A stretch of DNA of 64,000 nt from Nitrospinota bacterium (lineage in GTDB: Bacteria > JADFOP01), in assembly GCA_022562795.1 (NCBI GenBank), contig JADFOP010000006.1, positions 1-64,000 on the forward strand, read 5' to 3'. The translations under genes were made by a program, and so were the position numbers. Of the stretch, positions 8,859 to 18,192 are shown in pieces (position 1 is the first letter of the stretch; each line of letters opens with the position of its first letter). Under the pieces are notes generated by a model. The model worked only from the letters and a program-made list of their open reading frames with translations. It ran no database searches and was not told the DNA's origin.

Positions 8859-11537
8859 CTACTGAGGGGGCTTGACCACCGCAAGGACGTAGCTCTCAAG
8901 GGTCAGGTACTGGCGGGCAACCCGTTGAAGGTCCTCGGATGTGACGGAGAGAATTTTTTCGGGATAGGTGCCGACATCCTCGTAACCGATACCGTAGAGC
9001 TCCATTAGTGCCAAACTCTCGGCCTGAGATGCGTTGGTCTGGTGGCGGAGCTCGTACCTTCCGACAATGGAGCGTTTGGCGGCCTCCAGCTCCTCAGCCC
9101 CTACGGGCTCTTCCACCAGGCGCTTAAGCTCCCGGCGGATTCCAGCCACGGCCTCCTTCAGTTTCTCCGGGCTCGTGCCGAGGTAGACGGCAATAAAACC
9201 CGGGTCGAGATTAGCTCTGGCAAAGCCCGTCAGAGCATAAGCCAGGCTGCGTTTGTCTCGAAGCTCAACGAAGAGCCGGCCGGTTTGGCCCGAGAGAACC
9301 CCCTCCAGCACATCGAGCGGATATCGTTCAGGCGAGTCCAGGCGCACACCGGGAAACCCAAGGAACACATGGGCTTGGCGTTTGGGTCTCTCCAGGGTTG
9401 CATTCTTTATAGTGCTGAGGCGGGCTAGGCCAGGGAACTCTGGTGGGGTGGAACTATTGCCTCCAAGGCCCCCAAAAAGCCGCTTGACGACCCCGCGTAC
9501 GGCTCCCGCTTTCACATCACCTACCACTGCCAAGACGAGATGTTTTGGCGCAAGGCTACTATTGTAAAACTGTAGGATGTCGCCACGGGTGAGTGAGCCG
9601 ATGGAGGCCTCCGTCCCCAAAGTATCCATGGCGTAGGGATGGCCGTCGTAGAGGGTTCGGCTGAAGAGCATGAGGGATTCGTGGAATAGGTCGTCGCGCC
9701 GCTGGGCAATGGCCGCCAAGGTCTCGGCTTTTTTCTTCTTCACCTCCTCAGGGTCGAAGGCGGGGGTGAGCATAGCCTCGGCCACCAAGTCCAAGCCCCG
9801 CTCCCAGTCCACGCTTAAGAACTCTGCGGCGAGCCCAAAGCTGTTGCGCCCGCTGAAGCCCTCCATGCGCCCCGCCGTGGACTCCACGGCCGCCGCCATC
9901 TCGGCGGCGGTGTGGTGAGCTGAGCCGTGGGTCAACAAGAGAGAGGTCAGGCGGCTAACGCCGTTGGTCTCGGAGGTCTCGTAACGCAGCCCCCCCATAA
10001 TGGCCGCCCTGATAGCCACCGTCGGCACTGCGTGGTTTTCTTTTACGAGCAATGTGAGACCGTTTTCGAAAACCGTCTTATTGACAGCGGCCTTCCGGGC
10101 CTCGGTATCGGCTGCGGCCTCTTCCATCGCCTTCATGGTTAGGCTTTCCAGGCGTGCCTCATCCACGTCGCTGGACGTCTCGTTCGGGAGCAACAATGCG
10201 ACAGTACAATTTGCTGGTTTCAGATAGCTCCTGGCCACCCGCTTGATATCGGCTGGGACGAGGGCTTTAACCCGATCGACGTACCTCTGCGCCGCTTTGA
10301 CGTCGCCCATCAGGCTCTCGAAATAGCCGAGGCTTCGGGCCTGACCCCGCATGGTCTCCTGGTCATAGACGAACTCGCTGACCAGGTTGATTTTGGCTCT
10401 GTCAAGCTCCTCACCGGTCGGGCCTTCATGGGCCACTCGGAAAAGCTCAGTCATGATGGAACCGAGAGCCATCTCCGCCTTAGCCGGATCGAGCACCGCC
10501 GTTGCAACCAGCAGCCCGGGGTCGCGGGGGGTGAGGGCGTAGCTTGAGACCTCGTGAACGAGCTGCCGGTCTTCCTTCACACGACGGAAGAGACGTGAGC
10601 TCTCGCCCTGGCCGAGTATGAAGGCCAAGGCATCGAGGGCGTGTGTCGAGGGGTCGCTCGCCCCGGGGATGTGAAAGGCGACGGCAAGGCGGGCTTTGGC
10701 GGCAGAGTATTTAAAAACCACACCCCGAAATCTTTCCTGCGGCGGCTCAATGGGAAGATCTCTAATGGGAGGCTCTCCCACAGGCCACCCCTTGGAGCCG
10801 AAATGAAGCTTTACCAATGCGGTGACAGCCGACACGTCGATGTCGCCTACGATGACGAGAAAAATGTTTTGTGGTCTGTACCACCGTTGGTAGAATGCCA
10901 TCAGCTCAGGCCTGGTAAAGGTCTTGAAAGTCTCCTCGTAGCCAATCACCGGCCGCCGATAGGGGTGGACCATGAATGCTCTTTCGGAAAGGCGCCGATA
11001 GACCTCTCGGGCGGGCCGATCCCTCGCGCGCTTAAACTCCTCGAGGATGACCTGGCTCTCTTTGCGCAACTCCTCCCCATCGAGGGTAGAGCGCTGTATG
11101 GCATCGGCGAGCACTTCCAGCCCCTCCGGAAGGTCTCGGCTGGCCATCTCGAGATGGTAGACGGTGTGGTCGTACGACGTGAAGGCGTTTATCGTCCCCC
11201 CGCGGGACTCGACAGCCCGAGCGACCTCCCCTAGCCCCCGGCGCTCCGTACCCTTAAAGAGCATGTGCTCGAGCACGTGAGCCATTCCCGCTTGGGCGTC
11301 TAGCTCTTGAGCGCTGCCTACTCGCACCCACGCCTGGATAGCTACGACGGGAGCGGCGTGGTTTTCCCGGAGGATGACTCTCAAACCATTTGGCAGGCTA
11401 AAGGTATGTAAATCAGAGAAGAGGCTCGTCTTTTGGGGTGAGGCATGAACAATGGGGGCAGTCAGGAGGAGCCCGGCGAAGAGTGCAACCGCCCACCCCG
11501 CAGCAAGAGACGATATAGGAGCTTGGTGCTTTTTCAT
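8859..11537 (-). CDS. Double-domain M16 zinc metallopeptidase (pitrilysin family), exported
   Basis: 892 residues from the ATG at 11537, which has GGAG 8 bases upstream and gives a clean signal peptide (MKKHQAPISS, then an Ala/Leu core to HAS). A GTG at 11558 would add seven residues with no good ribosome site. The first M16 half carries the inverted zinc motif HVLEH (His87, Glu90, His91) and the third ligand Glu167 in ESQVILEEF. The second half (from about 470, GLTLLVKENHAVPTVAIRA) repeats the fold but lacks HxxEH, as is normal for the inactive partner domain. The predicted product is a periplasmic peptidase. It follows htrA by about 40 bases in the lgt operon, so a shared role in envelope protein quality control is reasonable inference. 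Confidence 0.93.
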   Translation of the reverse strand: MKKHQAPISSLAAGWAVALFAGLLLTAPIVHASPQKTSLFSDLHTFSLPNGLRVILRENHAAPVVAIQAWVRVGSAQELDAQAGMAHVLEHMLFKGTERRGLGEVARAVESRGGTINAFTSYDHTVYHLEMASRDLPEGLEVLADAIQRSTLDGEELRKESQVILEEFKRARDRPAREVYRRLSERAFMVHPYRRPVIGYEETFKTFTRPELMAFYQRWYRPQNIFLVIVGDIDVSAVTALVKLHFGSKGWPVGEPPIRDLPIEPPQERFRGVVFKYSAAKARLAVAFHIPGASDPSTHALDALAFILGQGESSRLFRRVKEDRQLVHEVSSYALTPRDPGLLVATAVLDPAKAEMALGSIMTELFRVAHEGPTGEELDRAKINLVSEFVYDQETMRGQARSLGYFESLMGDVKAAQRYVDRVKALVPADIKRVARSYLKPANCTVALLLPNETSSDVDEARLESLTMKAMEEAAADTEARKAAVNKTVFENGLTLLVKENHAVPTVAIRAAIMGGLRYETSETNGVSRLTSLLLTHGSAHHTAAEMAAAVESTAGRMEGFSGRNSFGLAAEFLSVDWERGLDLVAEAMLTPAFDPEEVKKKKAETLAAIAQRRDDLFHESLMLFSRTLYDGHPYAMDTLGTEASIGSLTRGDILQFYNSSLAPKHLVLAVVGDVKAGAVRGVVKRLFGGLGGNSSTPPEFPGLARLSTIKNATLERPKRQAHVFLGFPGVRLDSPERYPLDVLEGVLSGQTGRLFVELRDKRSLAYALTGFARANLDPGFIAVYLGTSPEKLKEAVAGIRRELKRLVEEPVGAEELEAAKRSIVGRYELRHQTNASQAESLALMELYGIGYEDVGTYPEKILSVTSEDLQRVARQYLTLESYVLAVVKPPQ

Positions 11538-11578
11538 GGATCGTCTCCAGCAAGCCACAAGGTGTTGGTTTTCATTCT

Positions 11579-12951
<1,373 letters not shown>

Positions 12952-12952
<1 letters not shown>

Positions 12953-13581
12953 CACCGTTTCCTTTCAGAGACCTCGAGGGTAGATCTGCCCATTATTATG
13001 CCATATTGAGCTGGGGCCTCCACGAGTTTTTTCAGCGCATCGATCATCGATTGGTTGCTCCAGCTGCGGGCCCCCTCGGCCCGGCCGATCACGCGCCCTT
13101 GTCCGTCAATGAGGATCGAGGTAGGAACGACCCGTACGTTGTAACCCTCCGAGACCTCCCCCCATAGATCTAGGAGCACGGGGACCGACGGGGAGTACTC
13201 TTGGACGAAAGCCTCAATGGAAGGCTTTTGCGCGACATCGATAGCAACGGCGAGAACCGTAAAGGGCTCGGCATGCAATGCTCTCTGGAGCTTTCCCAGC
13301 TCCGCCACCTCAAAAGGCGCAGGGGGACTCCAGGTGGCCCAGAAATGGAGCAGGAGCAGGCGGCCCTTATAATCACCGAGGTCCGAAGTTTCTCCCTCTA
13401 TGGTGGAGAGGGCGAAGGGGGAAGCCTCTGTAGGCGGCATCACCGTCTCGAATCCCACCTCTTCGAGCAGTTTCCCTAGCGCTGACCCTTGCTCCTTGGC
13501 GTAGGCGGGAATCAAGGCGCAGAGGACAAGGACGAGAGCAAGGCAGGTCTTCAGGCGATGTCGGCCCTTTTGAGCTCCCAT
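12952..13581 (-). CDS. TlpA/AhpC-TSA-fold protein lacking the CxxC active site
   Basis: 209 residues. Signal peptide with KGRHRLK before a hydrophobic core ending at AYA (about 28). The thioredoxin-like fold is clear: LGDYKGRLLLLHFWATWSPP, then VLAVAIDV, VPVLLDLWG, and the cis-Pro region VVPTSILIDGQGRVIGRAEG. Where a TlpA protein has WCxxC, this one reads W84-S85-P86-P87-A88; both redox cysteines are gone and the DNA at about 13338-13350 is unambiguous. It therefore cannot work as a thiol reductase through this site; a binding or chaperone-like role is inferred. Its start overlaps the end of lgt by 31 bases and its stop overlaps the htrA start. Confidence 0.85.
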
Positions 13582-14333
13582 AGTCGCTCCTTCACAATAT
13601 AACCCCCAGCTAACGCTATGATCAGAAGGCTCACAACGTGCGCGGCCCTATATGGGCCCAACATCAGGCTGTCGGCCCGAAAAAAGCTTACGACATAGCG
13701 GCCCGTCGAGTATAGCACCAGGTAGAGAGAAAAGAGAAATCCGTCTTTGGCTGGCCGAAGCCGGAGGCGATACAAAAAAACAAATATCATTAGGTTCAAC
13801 ACCATCTCGTAGAGCATGGTTGGGTGGATGGGTATATGGGGAAACTCCTGACCCGCAATGCTATAGCCAGGAAAGATAACGCCCCACGGCATAGACGTCG
13901 GCACCCCGTGGGCATCGCCGTTCATGAAGTTGCCGAAGCGGCCGAAAGCCTGGCCCAAAATCAAGGTGGGGGCGGCTACGTCGCTCATGAGGAGAAATGG
14001 TAGGTTGTGGCGGCGGACAAACCACCACCCGGCAAGCACGCCCCCGGCAAGCCCCCCGTGGATGGCGAGCCCCCCGTGCCAGATGGCGGGGATTTCTTTC
14101 CAGTTCTGGCCGTAGAAATCCCAATTAAATGCCACGTAATAAGCTCGGGCCCCCAGTATCCCCGCAGCCACAGCAATGAGAACGAAATTTGCCACGTCGT
14201 CGTCGGTGATGGGAAGCCCTCGCCTCCTAACATCGCGCCTGACCAAGGCCAAGCCCACCAATATGGCGACGGCGTACATAAGGCCGTAGTAGCGAATGGT
14301 GAGGGGGCCGATCTGAATCAGAATCGGGTTCAT
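13551..14333 (-). CDS. lgt: Prolipoprotein diacylglyceryl transferase
   Basis: 260 residues, seven-helix inner-membrane enzyme. It moves the diacylglyceryl group of phosphatidylglycerol to the lipobox cysteine of prolipoproteins. Diagnostic blocks: HGGLAIHGG (about 88-96 from the GTG at 14339), the Lgt signature GRFGNFMNGDAHGVPT (about 132-147), and the late TGRYVVSFFR arginine motif. In the signature, Asp takes the place often held by Glu. The frame can start at GTG 14339 or ATG 14333; AGGTGA overlaps this spot, so the exact start is uncertain. At least six predicted lipoproteins or their signals appear in this window, so its substrates are all around. It is the first gene of the lgt/TlpA-like/htrA/M16 run. 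Confidence 0.95.
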   Translation of the reverse strand: MNPILIQIGPLTIRYYGLMYAVAILVGLALVRRDVRRRGLPITDDDVANFVLIAVAAGILGARAYYVAFNWDFYGQNWKEIPAIWHGGLAIHGGLAGGVLAGWWFVRRHNLPFLLMSDVAAPTLILGQAFGRFGNFMNGDAHGVPTSMPWGVIFPGYSIAGQEFPHIPIHPTMLYEMVLNLMIFVFLYRLRLRPAKDGFLFSLYLVLYSTGRYVVSFFRADSLMLGPYRAAHVVSLLIIALAGGYIVKERLWELKRADIA

Positions 14334-14440
14334 TCTCACCTGATTCGGTGTCGGGCGTTCTTAAGACCTACAAAGAAGACGCCCCCAGGTGGGCGGCGTG
14401 GCGGAAGTCCTGCAAGTTTAATTGTTCGTTAGCCGGCTGT

Positions 14441-15241
14441 TTAGACTTTTAATGGGCTCTCGGAGCGAACCTCAAAAAGCATATCCATAATTTCATCACT
14501 GTCGAGAGCCGTTACGGCGCAGACGAGCAAGCCTCCTTCGTGCCACATCAAAACATTATAGCCCTTGTACGTGTCGATGAAAAGGGCTCTTCCTTTAAAC
14601 ATGCGCTTGCGGGATGAGGCAGGCATAGGGGCGTGGCTATCCATAGCAATAAGGGATACCCGCCCCCCTTTCCAGCTATACTGTATGGAGGCGGCCTCCT
14701 CCCCATCCATCTTCATAAACCGCCCTCCGAGCAGCCCCAACTTGATTCGAGCGACCAAAGAGGGAGGCAGAAGGAATGAGGTGTGCTCGTTCAACCAACT
14801 CCAGAGCGCTTGCCGGTCTGATGTCATCATATCCGTTTTAGCAGTCGAAGAGAGCGATCGGCGATGGTCCGCCAGAATCAAGGCGTACATGGGCTCTTGA
14901 GCTTTAAAGAGACCGCCCGACCAGAGAATGACCCCTGCGACGAGGGCCGCTGCAGCCAGGCCAGCCGCAATGAGCCCATGGGGCCGGCCGCGTAGAAGCA
15001 GTGAAATGGGGGATCGTTCTTCCTGCCTGATTCCTTGGACGACCCGTTCTCTAAGTTGTAAGGAGACCTGAGGCCTGGGGGCCTCGCGAAGGGCCCGTTT
15101 GAGCTCCTCGAGCTCCTCCAATTGGGCCGAGCATGTGTGGCACGACTCCACGTGACGCTGCACGGCCGCAGCCTCTGAAGAGGAGAGCTCGTTATCGACA
15201 TAGGCGTCCAGGAGGTCTTGGACGTCGCTGCATTCCTTCAT
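14441..15241 (-). CDS. Anti-sigma-factor-like membrane protein with zinc finger
   Basis: 266 residues. The N-terminal zf-HC2 domain has the zinc pattern His30-x3-Cys34-x2-Cys37 (HVESCHTC), preceded by LLDAYVDNELSSSEA, typical of anti-sigma factors. One membrane helix at about 88-108 (PHGLIAAGLAAAALVAGVIL) places the finger in the cytoplasm and about 150 residues outside. The outer part resembles the C-terminal region of RsgI/ChrR-unrelated anti-sigma proteins only in general layout and I cannot name it. Such proteins hold an ECF sigma factor inactive, but no sigma gene lies next to it: the next gene upstream is the selenoprotein. It is 101 bases upstream of lgt. Confidence 0.8.
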   Translation of the reverse strand: MKECSDVQDLLDAYVDNELSSSEAAAVQRHVESCHTCSAQLEELEELKRALREAPRPQVSLQLRERVVQGIRQEERSPISLLLRGRPHGLIAAGLAAAALVAGVILWSGGLFKAQEPMYALILADHRRSLSSTAKTDMMTSDRQALWSWLNEHTSFLLPPSLVARIKLGLLGGRFMKMDGEEAASIQYSWKGGRVSLIAMDSHAPMPASSRKRMFKGRALFIDTYKGYNVLMWHEGGLLVCAVTALDSDEIMDMLFEVRSESPLKV

Positions 15242-15385
15242 TTCTCACATTCTCCGACCAGGCATAAAATGTCTATAATAATAACAGTCTTATTGCAAAC
15301 CTATTCCCCGCGAATGCTCGAAACGGTTTTCCTTGGTGAGGAATTGACTGCAGGCAAGGATAGGGGGTATTCAATTACTTTCTGA

Positions 15386-16168
15386 TTACTTGTCTTCAGA
15401 TGAAATTAGGCTCTCAATTTCTGCTCTAAAACGAGAATAGGGATAAGCTCCCCGGATCACCTTATGGACCTTGATCGTCGGCTTGTTCGGCTCGGTCAGG
15501 CCGATGAAGAAGGTGGGGGTCCCTTTGACTCCGGCTTTCCCTCCGTCCGCGATATCCTTGCGGATCTCCGCCGTGTATTTTCCGTTAGCGAGACAGGGCT
15601 GAAATTTGCTGATATCCAACCCAAGGGCCTCGGCATGGCCCGATAAATCCTCCGGTCCCAGGGCCCTTTGGTTGGCAAAGAGCCGGGCGTGCATCTCCCA
15701 ATATTTGCCTTGCTCGGCGGAGCAGTTGGCGGCCTCGGCCGCTTTGAAGGCATTGGGGTGAAGTTGCTTAATCGGAAAATCCCGGAAAACGTACTTGACC
15801 TTGCCCGTCTCGATGTACTCCTTCTCGATCTTGGGCAACGTCTCACGGACGTGCCGGGCGCAAAACGGTCATTGGTAGTCTGAGAAATCGATGATGGTCA
15901 CCTCCGCGTTTTTTTCGCCCAGGAAGGGATCATCATCGACGCTGACGACGACGTTTTCCGGCTCTGGGGGTGGGATCGCCCCGACTCGTTGCAGGGCGGC
16001 TTTAATCTCCTTTAGCTCCTTCTCCGCCGTCTCCTGGCCTTTCTTAAGAGCCTCGACCTCTTTTTTAAGGGCCTCGATCTCACCACGGGGCTGTTCACAT
16101 CCGGATAGAGGAATAAGGAGGACCAGAAGACTCAGCCCAAGCACGACGGTGAGCAATCTATTCATCAT
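15386..16168 (-). CDS. DsbA-like selenocysteine lipoprotein (in-frame UGA = Sec100)
   Basis: 260 residues if the TGA at 15871-15869 is read as selenocysteine. Read as stop it leaves two useless halves. The ATG at 16168 (a second at 16165) gives a lipoprotein signal with lipobox LSGC (Cys24), a charged coiled coil (about 27-62), then a DsbA/Thioredoxin_4 domain: TIIDFSDYQ-U-PFCARHVRE puts Sec100 where the first Cys of CPFC belongs, with resolving Cys103; cis-Pro218 lies in GVKGTPTFFIG. The sequence stays in the same frame with intact family motifs on both sides of the TGA. A SECIS-like hairpin follows it. Expected role: thiol-disulfide exchange in the periplasm, anchored to a membrane. A plain nonsense mutation or base-call error is the alternative. 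selA/B/D are not in the window. Confidence 0.85.
15834..15871 (-). promoter_or_regulatory. Bacterial SECIS-like hairpin after the UGA codon
   Basis: The UGA is at 15871-15869. After 13 bases, GGCACGUC (15855-15848) pairs with GACG (15842-15839) and UGCC (15837-15834), with U15838 bulged and the loop CGUGA (15847-15843). The stem has 8 Watson-Crick pairs. The apical loop starts 22 nt after the UGA and has a G in its first two bases, as the published bacterial SECIS model requires; a bulged U is also a feature of the E. coli fdhF element, there on the other side of the stem. The hairpin lies inside the coding sequence, as expected in bacteria. Confidence 0.75.
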
Positions 16169-16236
16169 GCCCTTTATAATATTATCTAAAGTCAGGCAGG
16201 GCAAGCCCTAAGGGGCTAGCTTTCCCTTACAGGAAC

Positions 16237-16263
16237 GAGGGACAGCCTTTATGGCTGTCCCTC
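16237..16263. repeat. Perfect 11-bp inverted repeat (REP-like hairpin)
   Basis: GAGGGACAGCC (16237-16247), loop TTTAT, GGCTGTCCCTC (16253-16263). No T-run follows on either side, so it is not a classic terminator. Short GTCCCT/AGGGAC echoes continue to about 16330, ending in GCCCT-ATC-AGGGC. It lies between recO (ends 16430) and the selenoprotein gene (starts 16168). The GGGACAG/CTGTCCC type of palindrome is common among REP elements moved by RAYT transposases; that link is inference. Confidence 0.6.
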
Positions 16264-16429
16264 ATGTTTAAGATGGTTTGTCCCTATCCGTGCACAGTCC
16301 CTGTAAAGACGGGGTTCGGCCCTATCAGGGCGGTCGTGACTTATGGATCTGGAAGGAGCGGCGTTTTCGTTGCCGGCACGCAGAGCTCCTTTGGCCTCTT
16401 AGTGTCCAATTGCAGGGGCCAAATAGGAA

Positions 16430-17173
16430 CTACGTTTCCACGAGGAGGGCGGCCGATTTTAGCCGGCGATCGAGATGCTGGTTGAGGTGCGCCTCCACCA
16501 CACGGTCGATCTCGGCCTTCAAGGGGGCCGTGAGCTTCAGGCGCCTAAGCTGCTGCCACGATAGCTCCCCTAGGAGCCGAAGATGTCGTATCGCCCCATG
16601 GCTTAGGGAGAGACCATCCCGCTCAGGCGCCCGGCATGCCTCGCAGAGGCACCCCCCAAGGCCAGGGTTGAAGGCTGCCAGGTCATTCTCCCCTCGGCAG
16701 ACCACGCAAGCGTTTAGAGACGGGCCATAGCCGAGGGCCGCGAGAAAACGCCAGGTGCAACCCAAGCGGACCAGGTCGCCGTCGCCTCCCTCGTCCATCG
16801 CCCGAAGCGCCCCGGCCAGCTGCTCAAAACAAGCCGGCACGGGAGAGCCCTCCTTGAGCATCGTATCGGCGAGCTCCGCCAGGTAGAGGCCGCGGATTAG
16901 CAGGTCGTAATCGCTCCTAAGATTTCCGAAAGGCTCCAGCAGCTCGCACTGGTTGAGACGCGCCAATGAGGAGCGCTGGGGCTGGATGAAATAAATCATC
17001 TCTACTATGGATAAGGACTCCAGAGTCCCGGCGAGGCGGCTTTTGGGCCGGCGGGCCCCCTTTGCGACTGCCTTGACCTTGCCACGGCCCAGAGTGAGGA
17101 AGGTGATTATCTTATCCGCGCCCGAAAGGTCTTGGTGCCTGAGCACTATAGCTTTTTCGCGATAGACCGGCAT
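16430..17173 (-). CDS. recO: DNA repair protein RecO
   Basis: 247 residues, the family length. It begins with the OB-fold N-terminus (YREKAIVLRHQDLSGADKII, then GKVKAVAKGARRPKSRLAG). The helical C-terminal part holds a four-cysteine zinc site: Cys156-x2-Cys159 and Cys177-x2-Cys180. RecO works with RecR to load RecA onto SSB-coated DNA in gap repair. It starts 13 bases after the era stop and is almost certainly co-transcribed with era, a pairing found in many bacteria. Confidence 0.92.
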   Translation of the reverse strand: MPVYREKAIVLRHQDLSGADKIITFLTLGRGKVKAVAKGARRPKSRLAGTLESLSIVEMIYFIQPQRSSLARLNQCELLEPFGNLRSDYDLLIRGLYLAELADTMLKEGSPVPACFEQLAGALRAMDEGGDGDLVRLGCTWRFLAALGYGPSLNACVVCRGENDLAAFNPGLGGCLCEACRAPERDGLSLSHGAIRHLRLLGELSWQQLRRLKLTAPLKAEIDRVVEAHLNQHLDRRLKSAALLVET

Positions 17174-17186
17174 AGGGATTGTCGCC

Positions 17187-18104
17187 TTAGCTATATCCCA
17201 GGCGGCGGAGCGCTGAAGAGTCTCTGCTCCAGTTCTTCCGCACCTTGACCAATAGCTTCAAATAGAGCTTGGCTCCGAAAAGCGCCTCAAGGTCTTCCCG
17301 TGCCGAGCTGCCGACCCGCTTTAGCATCGACCCGCCCTTGCCGATGACGATGCCCTTCTGGCTATCCCGCTCGACGTAAATGATGGCCTCCACCTTGAGG
17401 AGGTTTCGCTCCTCCTCCCATTCCATCTCATCAACCACCACCGCCGTCGCATATGGGATCTCCTGATGGGTCAAGTTTGTGATCTTCTCTCGGATGAACT
17501 CTGCGATGATGAAGGGCTCCGGCTGATCGGTAACCATGTCCAGAGGAAAATATTGTGGGCCCTCGTCCAGGTGGCTAGGCAGCGCCGCCAGGAGCGGCCC
17601 GACCCCCTCGCCCGTAAGGGCGCTGATGGGAACAATGTCCACAAAGGGATGGTGCTCTTTAATTTGGTCGATGAGCTCGAGGAGCGTTTCCTTCCTGGCC
17701 AGCAGGTCAATCTTGTTGAGGACGGCGACTACGGGAGTTTCGACCTCTTCCAAAAGGTTGAGAATCCGCTCGTCATCCGGGGCAAGGGGGGCTGAGGCGT
17801 CGATGACCCATAGGATCGCGTCCACCTCCTTGAGGGTCCCCGTGGCGACCCGGACCATATACTCGTTGAGGAGCTTCGGGGGATCGTGGATTCCCGGGGT
17901 GTCGATGAATACAACTTGGGCCTCCGGCAGGTGGGCCACCCCTGTGATTCGGTTTCGGGTCGTCTGGGGCTTGTCGGAAATAATGGCGATCTTTTTCTCG
18001 CAGAAGCGGTTGAGCAGGAGAGACTTGCCCACATTGGGCCGCCCGATTATGGCGACAAAGCCCGACCGGAAACCGGGTTCGGCTTTCAATGTCGGCTCGA
18101 CCAC
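17187..18104 (-). CDS. era: GTPase Era, 16S rRNA processing
   Basis: 305 residues. G1 GRPNVGKS, G3 DTPGIH, G4 NKID and G5 SAL are all present, followed by a C-terminal KH domain with GKGGSMLKRVG. Era binds the 3' end of 16S rRNA and helps 30S assembly at the inner membrane. I prefer the GTG at 18104, which has TAGGAG 6 bases upstream and gives the normal Era length; an ATG at 18140 adds 12 residues but has no visible ribosome site. It heads a pair with recO; aspS lies upstream on the same strand, so read-through from aspS is possible. Confidence 0.95.
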   Translation of the reverse strand: MVEPTLKAEPGFRSGFVAIIGRPNVGKSLLLNRFCEKKIAIISDKPQTTRNRITGVAHLPEAQVVFIDTPGIHDPPKLLNEYMVRVATGTLKEVDAILWVIDASAPLAPDDERILNLLEEVETPVVAVLNKIDLLARKETLLELIDQIKEHHPFVDIVPISALTGEGVGPLLAALPSHLDEGPQYFPLDMVTDQPEPFIIAEFIREKITNLTHQEIPYATAVVVDEMEWEEERNLLKVEAIIYVERDSQKGIVIGKGGSMLKRVGSSAREDLEALFGAKLYLKLLVKVRKNWSRDSSALRRLGYS

Positions 18105-18192
18105 GCTGGCTCCTAACGGCTCGGAGACTACGCTCCTCATGGGAGCGAGCGACCGTACCAGAGGTCCAAACTCCCTGTCAACCCAACCCGCC

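Noticed and set aside
15386-15838. The second half of the DsbA-like gene as an independent gene starting at TTG 15838
   Set aside because: It would begin inside the thioredoxin fold without the active site, signal peptide or ribosome site; joining through the UGA explains both halves.
16237-16263. Rho-independent terminator
   Set aside because: The stem is strong but no T-run follows on either strand.
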